Source: Aquabacterium soli
Lineage (GTDB): Bacteria > Pseudomonadota > Gammaproteobacteria > Burkholderiales > Burkholderiaceae_C
Length of the DNA stretch: 64,000 bases
Assembly: GCF_003933735.1 (NCBI RefSeq)
Contig: NZ_RSED01000003.1
Location: 186,001-250,000 of the forward strand
Reading direction: 5' to 3'
Shown one piece after another: positions 9,108 to 17,573 of the stretch (its first letter is position 1; the number at the start of each line of letters is the position of its first letter). A model generated the notes under the pieces. It saw only the letters and a list, made by a program, of their open reading frames with translations, did no database searches and was not told the DNA's origin. The position numbers and the translations under genes are program-made.

Positions 9108-9530
9108 TCAGGCGGCCTTCTTGCCCACGGTGATGCCCATGGTGTCCATGACTCTCAAGGCATTGTCCTTGCATTCCATGCCCTCGGGCTTCGCATCAAT
9201 CAGCTGCATGAGCGTGATGAGGTTGGCCTTGTTCTGTGCCAGCCGGACTTCCATCGCTTCGATGTCGCCGATCTTCTTGCGGAGCGCAGCGACCAGGTCT
9301 TCGTGCCGCCAGGTGCTGAAATCCACCGGCAGCACCTGTTTGATCTCATCGAGGGTGAAGCCTGTCTGCTGGGCATTGATGATGATCGACAACACCGCGA
9401 CAGCCTCGGTCGGGTACTCGCGGTAGCCGTTCGATTGCCGGTCCACGGCGTTCAGCAGCCCCTTCGATTCATAGAACCGGATCGTGGAGGCCGTCAGGCC
9501 GGTGCGCCTGGCAAGTTCGCCAATCTTCAT
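9108..9530 (-). CDS. MerR family transcriptional regulator
   Basis: DNA-binding regulator that would untwist over-spaced promoters. From ATG 9530 the 140-residue protein starts M-K-I-G-E-L-A-R-R-T-G, the classical MerR winged-helix N-terminus, followed by T-I-R-F-Y-E-S-K-G-L-L and Y-R-E-Y. A long dimerisation helix (about 80-118) and a short C-terminal effector region with a single Cys follow. I chose 9530 because GAAGAGG precedes it at good distance; a longer start at 9557 would add nine residues. The effector is unknown: the metal- or iron-sulphur-binding Cys clusters of MerR or SoxR are absent. It sits between the decarboxylase-like gene and the divergent oxidoreductase gene, both with matching 19-base-spacer promoters. 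Confidence 0.9.
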   Translation of the reverse strand: MKIGELARRTGLTASTIRFYESKGLLNAVDRQSNGYREYPTEAVAVLSIIINAQQTGFTLDEIKQVLPVDFSTWRHEDLVAALRKKIGDIEAMEVRLAQNKANLITLMQLIDAKPEGMECKDNALRVMDTMGITVGKKAA

Positions 9531-9551
9531 GGGGGCCTCTTCGATGAATGC

Positions 9552-9567
9552 TTCCACTTAACTTTAA
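9552..9567 (-). promoter_or_regulatory. putative MerR autoregulatory site
   Basis: Minus-strand TTAAAGTTAAGTGGAA agrees at 14 of 16 positions with the pattern shared by the two MerR-type spacers (TTYAAGTYRRSTTSAA). It lies just upstream of the merR start. The flanking -35 and -10 elements are poor, so it may repress or only weakly activate. Confidence 0.35.
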
Positions 9568-9672
9568 CAGCGGTGGATCGGAGCACGGCGCCATGAGCGA
9601 AGCCCCAGCCCCCAGATCTGCGGTTTTTGCACGCTACCGCCACCGAACTGCTGACTTTCAGCACGGCCGCCC

Positions 9673-9703
9673 TTGACATTCAAGTTGACTTCAAACTTAT
9701 GGT
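9673..9703 (+). promoter_or_regulatory. MerR-type promoter of the oxidoreductase gene
   Basis: TTGACA (9673-9678), a 19-base spacer TTCAAGTTGACTTCAAACT (9679-9697), and TATGGT (9698-9703). The consensus -35 with an over-long spacer and an inner dyad (TTCAAGTT/GACTTCAA, 6 of 8 paired plus one wobble) is typical of MerR-activated promoters. Transcription would start about 20 bases before the ATG at 9733. Confidence 0.75.
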
Positions 9704-9732
9704 CACGGGTGTCGAAACCGAGGAACCCTGTG

Positions 9733-10965
9733 ATGACACCCTTCACCCCGCTGACCTTGCCCAACGGCACCCTGATCCCCAATCGCCTGGCCAAGGCCGC
9801 CATGGAAGAGAACCTTGCGGATGCAGACCACGCCCCCTCCGACGAGCTGATCCGTCTCTATGGCGCGTGGGCCGAAGGTGAAGTCGGCCTGATGATCACC
9901 GGCAACGTGATGATCGACCGCCGCGCGATGACAGGTCCGGGCGGCGTCGTGCTCGAATCCGAGCAGCACCGGGCCCGCTTCGAACAATGGTCGAAGGCCG
10001 CCCGCGCCCGCGGAGCGCAGGTCTGGATGCAGATCAACCATCCCGGGCGCCAGATGCCCGCCGCGCTGGGCCAGACCACCATCGCCCCATCCGCCGTGGC
10101 GATGGACCTTGGCAACTTCTCCAAGCAGTTCACGCCACCGAAGGAGATGAACGAGGCGGACATCGCCGAAGTCAAGCACCGCTTCGTCCATGCCGCCGTG
10201 CTGGCCGAGAAGTTCGGCTTCAACGGCGTGCAGATCCATGCCGCCCATGGCTACCTGTTCAGCCAGTTCCTGTCGCCGATCACGAACAAGCGCCAGGACC
10301 GCTGGGGCGGATCGATCGAGAACCGCGCGCGCATCCTGGTGGACGTGGTCCAGGAGGTGCGTGCCGCCGTGGGCGCCGAATTCGCCGTGGCGGTCAAGCT
10401 CAACTCGGCTGATTTCCAGCGCGGCGGCTTCAGCCCGGAAGATGCCAAGCAGGTGGTCGCCATGCTGAACCCGCTGGGGGTGGACCTCATCGAGCTGTCA
10501 GGCGGCAGTTACGAGGCGCCGGCCATGCACGGCCAGGCGCGGGATGGGCGCACGCTGGCGCGCGAGGCCTACTTCCTGGAGTTCGCCAAGGACATCGCGT
10601 CAGTGGCGCGCATGCCGATCATGGTGACCGGGGGCATTCGGCGCCTGCCTGTGGCCGAGCAGGTGCTGGGCAGCGGCATCGACATGGCGGGCATCGGCAC
10701 GGCGCTGGCTTTGAACCCCGACCTGCCGCGCGAGTGGAAAGCCGGCCAGGCCAGTGCACCCGTGCTGCGCCCGATCACGTGGAAGAGCAAGGTGCTGGCC
10801 TCTCTGGCCTACATGGCCATGGTCAAGCACCAGTTGCGCAGGGTGAGCAAGGGCAGGCGCCCCAACCAGAACGTCACGCCAGCGTTCGCCTTCGTGGAGC
10901 AGCAGGTCGAGACGGTGATCAAGAGCTGGAAGTACCGCCGATGGATGAAGCATCCATCGGCGTGA
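9733..10965 (+). CDS. NADH:flavin oxidoreductase (Old Yellow Enzyme family)
   Basis: FMN-dependent ene-reductase/NADH oxidase-type enzyme of 410 residues, with a TIM barrel. Visible family features are the N-terminal P-L-T-L-P-N-G-T-L-I-P-N-R segment, Q-I-N-H-P-G-R-Q in the active-site region, the H-A-A-H-G-Y-L-F-S-Q-F-L-S-P motif followed by N-x-R-x-D-x-W-G-G-S, and a phosphate-binding G-G-I-R near the C-terminus. The ATG at 9733 has GAGGAA about 8 bases upstream; longer in-frame starts would lie inside the promoter. Its MerR-type promoter and the adjacent merR suggest induction by an unknown, perhaps electrophilic or enone, compound. That last point is inference. Confidence 0.92.
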   Translation: MTPFTPLTLPNGTLIPNRLAKAAMEENLADADHAPSDELIRLYGAWAEGEVGLMITGNVMIDRRAMTGPGGVVLESEQHRARFEQWSKAARARGAQVWMQINHPGRQMPAALGQTTIAPSAVAMDLGNFSKQFTPPKEMNEADIAEVKHRFVHAAVLAEKFGFNGVQIHAAHGYLFSQFLSPITNKRQDRWGGSIENRARILVDVVQEVRAAVGAEFAVAVKLNSADFQRGGFSPEDAKQVVAMLNPLGVDLIELSGGSYEAPAMHGQARDGRTLAREAYFLEFAKDIASVARMPIMVTGGIRRLPVAEQVLGSGIDMAGIGTALALNPDLPREWKAGQASAPVLRPITWKSKVLASLAYMAMVKHQLRRVSKGRRPNQNVTPAFAFVEQQVETVIKSWKYRRWMKHPSA

Positions 10966-10979
10966 TGGAGAGTGGCTGC

Positions 10980-12449
10980 TCAGCGGGCCAGCCACCCCGA
11001 CAGGAAGGTCACCACCTTCTGACGGCCTTCCGTGTACGGCGGAAAGAACATCTTGATCGTGTTCAGCCACGTGCTGCGCAGCACCCCGCGCTCATGCGAG
11101 AAGGCCTTGAACCCGAAGATGCCGTGGGCATTGCCGATGCCCGAGTTGTTCACGCCGCCGAACGGCAGGTTGCCGTGGGCCACGTGCACCATGCAGTGGT
11201 TCACGCACACGCCGCCCGAGCTGGTGTTGGTCAGCACCTTGTCGATGGTGGGCTCATCGCGGCTCCACACGTACAGGGCCAGGGGCTTGGGCTGGCTGTT
11301 GATCTCGGCGATGACCTGGTCGATGCTGGTGAAGCCCATGATGGGCAGCACCGGCCCGAAGATCTCTTCACCCATGATGCTGGCCTGCGCGGGCACCTGG
11401 TCGATCAGCGTGGGGGCGATGTAGCACTGGGCCTGGTCCACCTCGCCGCCCGCCAGCACGCGGGCGCCGCGCTGCACGGCATCGGCCAGCAGGCCGCTCA
11501 CGCGCTGGGTATGCCGCTGGTTGATCACATGGGTGAAATCCTGGCTGGACCGCTGCTGCTCGGCCGTGCTGCCATAGCGCTCGGCCAGCACGGCCTTGCA
11601 TTCGGCCACGAAGCGGTCCTTGACGGACTCATGCACGTACAGATGATCAGGTGCCACGCAGGTCTGCCCGCTGTTGAGGAACTTGCCCCACATGATGGTC
11701 TGCGCGGCTTTGGTCAGATCAGCGGTTTCATCCACGATGGTGGGCGACTTGCCGCCCAGTTCCAGCGTGACGCTCGCGAGGTGCCTGGCGGCAGCCGCCA
11801 TCACGATCTTGCCCACGGCCGGCGAGCCGGTGAAGAAGATGTGGTCGAAGGGCTTGGCCAGCAGCTCCTGCGATGTCTGCAGCGCGCCTTCGAAGAGGGC
11901 CACCTCTTCAGGACGGAACACCTTGGCGATGATGCGCGCCATCACCGCCGACACGCGGGGTGCCAGCTCCGAGGGCTTCAAGATCACGGGGTTGCCGGCG
12001 GCCAGGGCCGAGATCAGTGGCCCGAACATCAGGTACAGCGGGTAGTTCCAGGGCGCGATGATCAGGCAGCGGCCCCGCGGCTGGTACTGGATCGAGCCGG
12101 TGTTGCCCAGTGTCAGCTGCGTGGGGCTGACGCGGGTGGGCTTCATCCATTTGCGCAGGTGGCTGATGGTGTGCTTGGCCTCGTCCAGCGTCGGGATGAT
12201 CTCGGTGCCATCGACCTCCATGCGGGGCTTGTGAAAATCCTGCATGAAGGCCTCATACAGGGCGTCGCGCTGCTCCAGCATGCCGTCGCGCAGGCGCTTG
12301 ATGCGTTCGATGCGCTCCTGCACGGTGGACCTGCGCCATGCCAGCGCCGTGGCCTGCTGTGACTCGAACACCTGCTGCATCAGTTGCAGGTCTGCATCCA
12401 GGGTGCCGGTGCCGGCCGGCGTCACCACGCTCATCAGGGGGCGGTTCAT
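10980..12449 (-). CDS. NAD(P)-dependent aldehyde dehydrogenase, coniferyl-aldehyde dehydrogenase type
   Basis: Oxidises aldehydes to carboxylic acids. The 489 residues follow the short ALDH class-3-like pattern: P-W-N-Y with N135, the general base E230 in T-L-E-L-G-G-K-S-P, and nucleophile C264 in G-Q-T-C-V-A-P-D. The length and P-W-N-Y-P-L-Y-L fit the coniferyl-aldehyde dehydrogenase/AlkH-like group; the substrate itself is not decided by sequence. GAGGA lies six bases before the ATG. Convergent with the oxidoreductase gene (14-base gap) and followed in the same direction by an upstream LysR-type regulator that may control it. Upstream, TTGACG, 17 bases, CAGCAT (within 12484-12515) could be its promoter, but the -10 is weak. 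Confidence 0.9.
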   Translation of the reverse strand: MNRPLMSVVTPAGTGTLDADLQLMQQVFESQQATALAWRRSTVQERIERIKRLRDGMLEQRDALYEAFMQDFHKPRMEVDGTEIIPTLDEAKHTISHLRKWMKPTRVSPTQLTLGNTGSIQYQPRGRCLIIAPWNYPLYLMFGPLISALAAGNPVILKPSELAPRVSAVMARIIAKVFRPEEVALFEGALQTSQELLAKPFDHIFFTGSPAVGKIVMAAAARHLASVTLELGGKSPTIVDETADLTKAAQTIMWGKFLNSGQTCVAPDHLYVHESVKDRFVAECKAVLAERYGSTAEQQRSSQDFTHVINQRHTQRVSGLLADAVQRGARVLAGGEVDQAQCYIAPTLIDQVPAQASIMGEEIFGPVLPIMGFTSIDQVIAEINSQPKPLALYVWSRDEPTIDKVLTNTSSGGVCVNHCMVHVAHGNLPFGGVNNSGIGNAHGIFGFKAFSHERGVLRSTWLNTIKMFFPPYTEGRQKVVTFLSGWLAR

Positions 12450-12620
12450 GGTCAGTCCTCATTGCTTGGCGGCCTCAGGGGCCAGATGAGCGATGCTGTT
12501 CCGCCCTAGGGTTAACGTCAATGCGGGTATCCACCTTCGCCCAGGGGCTTGCACCGTCAGGCGGTTGCCCAAGGTACGTTGGCGGTGCGGCATGCACCCA
12601 ACGCCGATAAACGGCAGCCG

Positions 12621-13520
12621 TCAGTGGTCGAGCGAGGCGGCCTGCCTCAGCAACTCGGTGGCCCGCTGTGCCATGGGCGATGGCGTGTGCCGAGGGCGGA
12701 TCACGCCGATCTGGCGCTGCACACCAGGCAGCTCGACGGGGCGCCACACCAGCGACGCCGGGATCGATTCGGGTGGCAGGGCCCGCCGCGGCAGCACGGT
12801 GACCAGGCCACCCGTGGCCACGATGATGACCAGCGCCTCCAGCGTGTTGGCTTCCACCACCACCCTGGGCAGCGGCATGCCGGCGTGGGCCAGCACGCCT
12901 TCGATCATCTGACGGGCGAACTCATGCTTGCCCGAGGCGGCAAAGTCGTACTGCAACACGGCGGCCAGGTCCAGGGGCCCGCTCTGCGCGGCCAGGGGAT
13001 GGCTGTGGTGACAGACCAGGCTGAAGGCGTCGTTGTAGAGGGGCTCTGCCTCCAGTTCGGGCGGCAGATCGCCAGGCAACGGGCACACCGCCATGTGCAG
13101 CTCGCGGCGCAGCAGGCCATCGAGCAAGGTGTCGCCAAAGGCGGTGTGCAGCTGAAGCACCGCCGCCGGCCGCTCCTGCCGTAGCTGGGGGAACAAGGCC
13201 TTGAGCACGAAGTGCGCACTGGCCGGGCTCATGCCCAGGCGCAGCAGCCCGGCATGGCCGCCACCGATGTCGCGGGCCTCCTGCACGGCGTCCTCCATCA
13301 TGCCGCTGGCCACCTGGCAGCGCTTGAGGAAGCCCTGCCCTGCGTCTGTCAGTTCCAGGCCCCGGGGTGTCCGGTGGAACAGGCCCACCCCGAGGCGCGC
13401 CTCCAGGCGCTGGATGGCCTTGGTCAGCGCCGGTTGCGTCATGCCCAGTTGCTCGGCGGCGCGGCCCAGGCTGCCGGCCGTGGCGGCGGCCATGAAATAG
13501 CTGACATCGGGGCCCAGCAT
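12621..13520 (-). CDS. LysR family transcriptional regulator
   Basis: A 299-residue LysR-type regulator: an N-terminal winged helix-turn-helix (S-L-G-R-A-A-E-Q-L-G-M-T-Q-P-A-L-T-K-A-I) and a type-2 periplasmic-binding-like effector domain from about residue 90. ATG 13520 is preferred over ATG 13526 because AAGGA sits six bases upstream of the former. It lies 171 bases upstream of the aldehyde dehydrogenase gene on the same strand and is a plausible regulator of it. Ligand unknown. Confidence 0.9.
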   Translation of the reverse strand: MLGPDVSYFMAAATAGSLGRAAEQLGMTQPALTKAIQRLEARLGVGLFHRTPRGLELTDAGQGFLKRCQVASGMMEDAVQEARDIGGGHAGLLRLGMSPASAHFVLKALFPQLRQERPAAVLQLHTAFGDTLLDGLLRRELHMAVCPLPGDLPPELEAEPLYNDAFSLVCHHSHPLAAQSGPLDLAAVLQYDFAASGKHEFARQMIEGVLAHAGMPLPRVVVEANTLEALVIIVATGGLVTVLPRRALPPESIPASLVWRPVELPGVQRQIGVIRPRHTPSPMAQRATELLRQAASLDH

Positions 13521-13659
13521 CTGCATTCCTTGCGCTTATGGGTTTTGGGTTCGTGCTTTATTTGATTTTATGCACATGACCCTGCAAGCTGCGCAGGTGG
13601 ATGAAACGGATCACCATGGTCCACAGAGGCCGTCACGGCCCATTGTTGAGGAGTACCCC

Positions 13660-13962
13660 ATGAACCGCTATCAGTCGTTCCGCGAGTTCTACCCCTTCTA
13701 CCTGTCGCAGCACGAAGATCTCACCTGCCGGCGCCTGCACCTGGTGGGCTCTTTGCTGGTGCTGGCCGTCATCGCGGTGGCCCTGTTGACAGCCAACTGG
13801 CTGTTGCTGGTGCTGGCACCGCTGGTGGGCTACGGCTTTGCATGGGTGGGGCATTTCGTGTTCGAGAAGAACAAGCCCGCCACCTTCGAGTACCCGCTCT
13901 ACAGCTTCATGGGTGACTGGGTGATGCTGTGGCAATCACTCACTGGCAAGCTGCGCATGTGA
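13660..13962 (+). CDS. Mpo1-like (DUF962) small membrane protein
   Basis: A 100-residue protein starting M-N-R-Y-Q-S-F-R-E-F-Y-P-F-Y-L, with two membrane segments (about 27-45 and 47-62), the conserved H-x-x-L-T-C-R-R-L-H-L-x-G near the N-terminus and G-H-F-x-F-E-K-N-K-P-A-T after the second segment. This His-rich pattern defines the DUF962 family. Its yeast member Mpo1 is an Fe(II)-dependent dioxygenase in fatty-acid alpha-oxidation; bacterial function is mostly unproven. GAGGAG precedes the ATG at 7 bases. Confidence 0.88.
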   Translation: MNRYQSFREFYPFYLSQHEDLTCRRLHLVGSLLVLAVIAVALLTANWLLLVLAPLVGYGFAWVGHFVFEKNKPATFEYPLYSFMGDWVMLWQSLTGKLRM

Positions 13963-13975
13963 GGTCGAGCCGGTA

Positions 13976-15199
13976 TCAGGCTGGTGTCACAGGCTGACGC
14001 GGCCCCGCCGCACTGGCCCGGTTGCGCCCTGCCCGCTTCGCTTCGTACAAGGCGGCATCGGCTTGTGCGAGCAGGTCGGCCCAGGCCTCGCCCTGCGCGG
14101 GAATGGTGCTGGCCACACCGATGCTGACGGTCACGCTGGCGCAGGTGCTGGACCGCTCATGCCGCAGGTTCGCGGCCTGGACCGCCAAACGGGCTCTGTT
14201 GGCCACATCCAATGCCCGCGGCAAGGTGTGCGCCGGCAGCACCACGGCGAACTCTTCGCCGCCCCAGCGCGCCACCAGCCCACCTTCAGCATTGATCAGG
14301 CCTTGAAGTGCCTGGGCCACATGCCGCAGGCATTGGTCGCCTGCCGGGTGGCCATAGAAGTCGTTGTAGGCCTTGAAGTGGTCCACATCCACCAGCAGGA
14401 CGGACAGGGCCGACTGGTGGGCCGTGGCCTGGGCCCATGAGGTCTGCATGGCCTCGTCGAAGGCTCGGCGGTTGGCCGCCCCCGTGAGGGGGTCGCTGCC
14501 CGCTGCCTTTTCCAGCTCGATGCGAGAGCGGTCCAGCTGCTGGCGCAGCATCCGCGCCCGCTGCTGACGCAGGAAACGCTGGCGCTCTTCGTACTCGAGC
14601 CGGTAGTTGATGATCAGCGTATAGACAGCCATCGACGACACGAACAGCAGCATGGGAACAACCGGTGCCGTGGCGTCGCGGTAGGCCAAAGCCATGCAGA
14701 CCCAGTGGATCACCAGGATGCTGGCCGTGAATCCGGCGGCCATGTTGAAACGCAGGCGCTGCACCACCGTGCCGTACATGATCACGGGCACGAAACCGCC
14801 GTGATAGAAGACGGACCAGGGCCCGTGCCCCATGGCGGGGCTGGTCAGCACCACCGCAATGCTCAAGGCCGCCAGGAGGCCTGTGGCCATGACGGAGGTT
14901 TCCGTCACCGCAGAAGGCAGGGCCAGGAACACTTTGCGGAACACCGTGGCCAGCAGCAAGGTGGCCAGCCCGAAGGATGTGAAGATGGCCAGCCGCAGGG
15001 CTGCGCCCATGGCGAACACATCCGGATTGACCAGCCAGTCCACCACCAGGAAGCCGTTGTAGGTCAGCAGCGACACCCACCCGCTGAGCATGAAGTGCCG
15101 CAGGCGGGGCGCTTGCGAATCGCGATCGAACTGGTGCTCGTCTTCAGCCGACTCGAAATGCAGCCTGGGCAGGCTGCGGCTCATGCTCGATGGGATCAT
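13976..15199 (-). CDS. membrane-bound diguanylate cyclase (GGDEF), downstream copy
   Basis: Synthesises cyclic di-GMP. Of 407 residues, the N-terminal half carries about six hydrophobic membrane segments (40-200), then a short helix and a GGDEF domain (about 240-395) with active site R-W-G-G-E-E-F. The inhibitory RxxD site, normally five residues before GGEEF, is absent (A-E-G-G at that place), so product feedback is unlikely. The start codon overlaps the stop of the upstream cyclase as ATGA, implying translational coupling. The sensor part belongs to no domain I can name and presumably senses a membrane-associated cue. Confidence 0.93.
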   Translation of the reverse strand: MIPSSMSRSLPRLHFESAEDEHQFDRDSQAPRLRHFMLSGWVSLLTYNGFLVVDWLVNPDVFAMGAALRLAIFTSFGLATLLLATVFRKVFLALPSAVTETSVMATGLLAALSIAVVLTSPAMGHGPWSVFYHGGFVPVIMYGTVVQRLRFNMAAGFTASILVIHWVCMALAYRDATAPVVPMLLFVSSMAVYTLIINYRLEYEERQRFLRQQRARMLRQQLDRSRIELEKAAGSDPLTGAANRRAFDEAMQTSWAQATAHQSALSVLLVDVDHFKAYNDFYGHPAGDQCLRHVAQALQGLINAEGGLVARWGGEEFAVVLPAHTLPRALDVANRARLAVQAANLRHERSSTCASVTVSIGVASTIPAQGEAWADLLAQADAALYEAKRAGRNRASAAGPRQPVTPA

Positions 15200-16416
15200 G
15201 CGCGCACCTTGATCCGGGCCTGAAGCAGCCCTTCACGGGGCGTGCAGACGACCTGGTCGCGGCCGCGCGCCTTGGCCTCATAGAGGGCCGTGTCTGCCGC
15301 CTGGACCAGCGCTTGCGCGGTTTCGCCGTGCCAGGGCGTCAAGGCGGCCACGCCGATGCTCACGGTCACGGGTGGCGCGGTCGTTGCCAGGCCCCCGTGC
15401 GGCGCGGCGCACTGGCGCACCGCATCCACCACGCGTTGGGCCATGACCTGAGCCATTTCGCGCGAGGCATGGCTCATGACCACGGCGAATTCCTCACCAC
15501 CCCAGCGCGCGACGAGGTCTCCGGTCTTGCGCACCGTGCCCGCCAGCGCCTGTGCCACCTCACACAGGCAGCGGTCGCCCGCCTGGTGGCCATGCTGGTC
15601 GTTGTAGCGCTTGAAGTGGTCGATGTCGATCAGCAGCACGGCCAGTGAGCTGCGCTGCGCCTGGGAGTGCGCCCACACCTGCGCCAGGAAATCATCGAAG
15701 TGGCGCCGGTTGGCCAGGCCGGTCAATGGGTCGGTGCGGGCGGACAGCGCCAAGGCGTCGTTGGCAGCTGTCAGCTCGGCCTGCAGGCTGCTTTCCTGCA
15801 GATCGAGCAGGTAGACCTGCCGGTCGGAGTGTTCCAGCGTGTAGTTGCCATACAGCGCGAACACCATGGACGACAGCAGCAGCAAGGTGGTGGCCAGCCC
15901 CAGCCCATTGAGCCACTGGCCGTGTTGATGCACGGCATAGGCGTGCCCAGCGGCGATCAGCACGCACATCACCAGCATGGGCCAGAAGCGCCCGATCAAG
16001 GTGGCGTAGACCACCACCACGCTCAGGATCACCAGATGTGCCACGGCCAGCGGGCTGCCGCTGCTCAGGCTGAGCACGATGGAAATGCCCGCCGCGAGCA
16101 GGCCGGCCCCCGCCACGGCCCATTCGATCAGCCTGGGCCAGTGGTAACGGGTGAAGAACCACACACCCAGAAGGCATATGGGGCCGTACACACAGGCACG
16201 CAGGATCACGGCCAGGGACAGCTGATCCGGGATCATGAAATAGTCGGCCAGCACCATGCCCGCGAAGAACACCGCGGAACCCAGGCCCGCCACCTGCAGC
16301 AACAGCAGGCGCTGGGCTGCGCCATCCCGGAGGAATCGCTGCTCCAGGGGCGCGGGAAACACCAGCCAGGCACAGCCCCTGGCCAGGGTATCCGTCACCA
16401 ATTTCGACGTGTCCAT
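15196..16416 (-). CDS. membrane-bound diguanylate cyclase (GGDEF), upstream copy
   Basis: A 406-residue paralogue of the following gene, with the same design: about six membrane segments, a connecting helix, and GGDEF with R-W-G-G-E-E-F. Before it stands K-T-G-D, so the inhibitory site is KxxD rather than RxxD. The two proteins share layout but differ clearly in the membrane part, as expected of an old tandem duplication or of two partner sensors made together. Confidence 0.93.
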   Translation of the reverse strand: MDTSKLVTDTLARGCAWLVFPAPLEQRFLRDGAAQRLLLLQVAGLGSAVFFAGMVLADYFMIPDQLSLAVILRACVYGPICLLGVWFFTRYHWPRLIEWAVAGAGLLAAGISIVLSLSSGSPLAVAHLVILSVVVVYATLIGRFWPMLVMCVLIAAGHAYAVHQHGQWLNGLGLATTLLLLSSMVFALYGNYTLEHSDRQVYLLDLQESSLQAELTAANDALALSARTDPLTGLANRRHFDDFLAQVWAHSQAQRSSLAVLLIDIDHFKRYNDQHGHQAGDRCLCEVAQALAGTVRKTGDLVARWGGEEFAVVMSHASREMAQVMAQRVVDAVRQCAAPHGGLATTAPPVTVSIGVAALTPWHGETAQALVQAADTALYEAKARGRDQVVCTPREGLLQARIKVRA

Positions 16417-16499
16417 TTCACACCCGTCCCATCGGCGACAACATACCAGCCATGGCTTATGCTGCGGGCTGTGTCTTACTGCACGGTTTCCCTATTGCC

Positions 16500-17561
16500 A
16501 TGACCGATTGTCCGGATAGCGCAATTCCTTCACGCGGTCTCGCCAAAAGCATCCTGGTGTTGACCCTGGTGTTGACCTTGGGGCTGTCCGCCAGCCTTGC
16601 CCACGCAGGCAAGGTGCTCGATGGCATCAAGCAGCGCGGCGAACTGCGCTGTGGCGTCAGCACCGGCGTGGTGGGGTTTTCCGCGCCGGAATCCGGCAGC
16701 CGCTGGAAGGGCCTGGACGTGGATGTCTGCAAGGCCATCGCCGCCGCCGTGCTGGGCAAGCCCGAGAAGGTGAACTACACGCCGCTGAATTCGCAGCAGC
16801 GCTTTGCCGCCCTGCAATCGGGCCAGGTCGACCTGCTGTCGCGCAACACCTCCTGGACGCTCACTCGGGATGCCTCGCTGGGCTTCCATTTCGTGGCCGT
16901 GACCTACTTCGATGGACAGGGTTTTCTGATCCCCAAGAAGCTCAAGGTGACCAGTGCCAGGCAGCTCAAGGGCGCACAGGTGTGCGTGCAGGCCGGCACC
17001 ACCACCGAAAAGAACGTGGCCGATTATTCGCGCCGCTACCAGCTCAACCTCAAGCCCGTGGTCTATGAGACCTTCGAAGCGGCCTTCAAGGCCTTTTTCT
17101 CCGGACGGTGCCAGGCCTACACCACGGATGTCTCCGGCCTGGCCAGCGTGCGCAACAAGGAAGCGCCCAAGCCTGACGACTACCTGATCCTGCCCGAGCT
17201 GATTTCCAAGGAGCCCTTGGGGCCGATGATCAGGCGCGGTGACGATGAGTGGCTGGCGGTGGTCCGCTGGACGGTCTACGCCCTGCTGGAGGCCGAAGAG
17301 CTGGGCCTGACCCAGGCCAACATCGACAAGCGCCAGACCGAGGCGGACCCGGCCATCCAGCGCTTCGTGGGCCGCGGTGAACACATGGGCAAGCTGCTGG
17401 GCCTGGACAAGGACTGGGCTTTGCGCGCCGTGAAGGCCGTGGGCAACTACGGTGAGGTCTATGAACGCAACGTGGGCCAGGGTTCGACGCTGAAGCTGCC
17501 GCGCGGCCAGAACAGGCTGTGGAATCAGGGTGGCCTGATGTACCCGCCGCCTTTCCGCTGA
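16500..17561 (+). CDS. aapJ: general L-amino-acid ABC transporter, periplasmic binding protein (AapJ-like)
   Basis: Solute-binding component of a polar amino-acid importer. From ATG 16500 the protein has a signal peptide with a hydrophobic core (I-L-V-L-T-L-V-L-T-L-G-L) cleaved near A-H-A, then G-K-V-L-D-x-I-K-x-R-G-x-L-x-C-G-V and the family 3 binding-protein fold to about residue 350. Its length and the conserved tail N-x-G-G-L-M-Y-P-P-P match AapJ/BztA rather than the shorter GlnH group. ATG 16452 is possible but would put extra residues before the signal peptide; neither start has a good ribosome site. It heads an operon with two permease genes. Confidence 0.9.
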   Translation: MTDCPDSAIPSRGLAKSILVLTLVLTLGLSASLAHAGKVLDGIKQRGELRCGVSTGVVGFSAPESGSRWKGLDVDVCKAIAAAVLGKPEKVNYTPLNSQQRFAALQSGQVDLLSRNTSWTLTRDASLGFHFVAVTYFDGQGFLIPKKLKVTSARQLKGAQVCVQAGTTTEKNVADYSRRYQLNLKPVVYETFEAAFKAFFSGRCQAYTTDVSGLASVRNKEAPKPDDYLILPELISKEPLGPMIRRGDDEWLAVVRWTVYALLEAEELGLTQANIDKRQTEADPAIQRFVGRGEHMGKLLGLDKDWALRAVKAVGNYGEVYERNVGQGSTLKLPRGQNRLWNQGGLMYPPPFR

Positions 17562-17573
17562 TCGCGCACCCGG

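Noticed and set aside
9673-9732. Longer start of the Old Yellow Enzyme gene
   Set aside because: The extension would be the MerR-type promoter itself; ATG 9733 has a ribosome site.
10734-12362. Rightward open frame opposite the aldehyde dehydrogenase gene
   Set aside because: Shadow frame; His/Gln-rich translation with no family similarity.
12603-12610. Exact GCCGATAA, the sigma28 -10 consensus
   Set aside because: No matching -35 at the required distance, and it lies at the end of the LysR gene without a suitable downstream gene.
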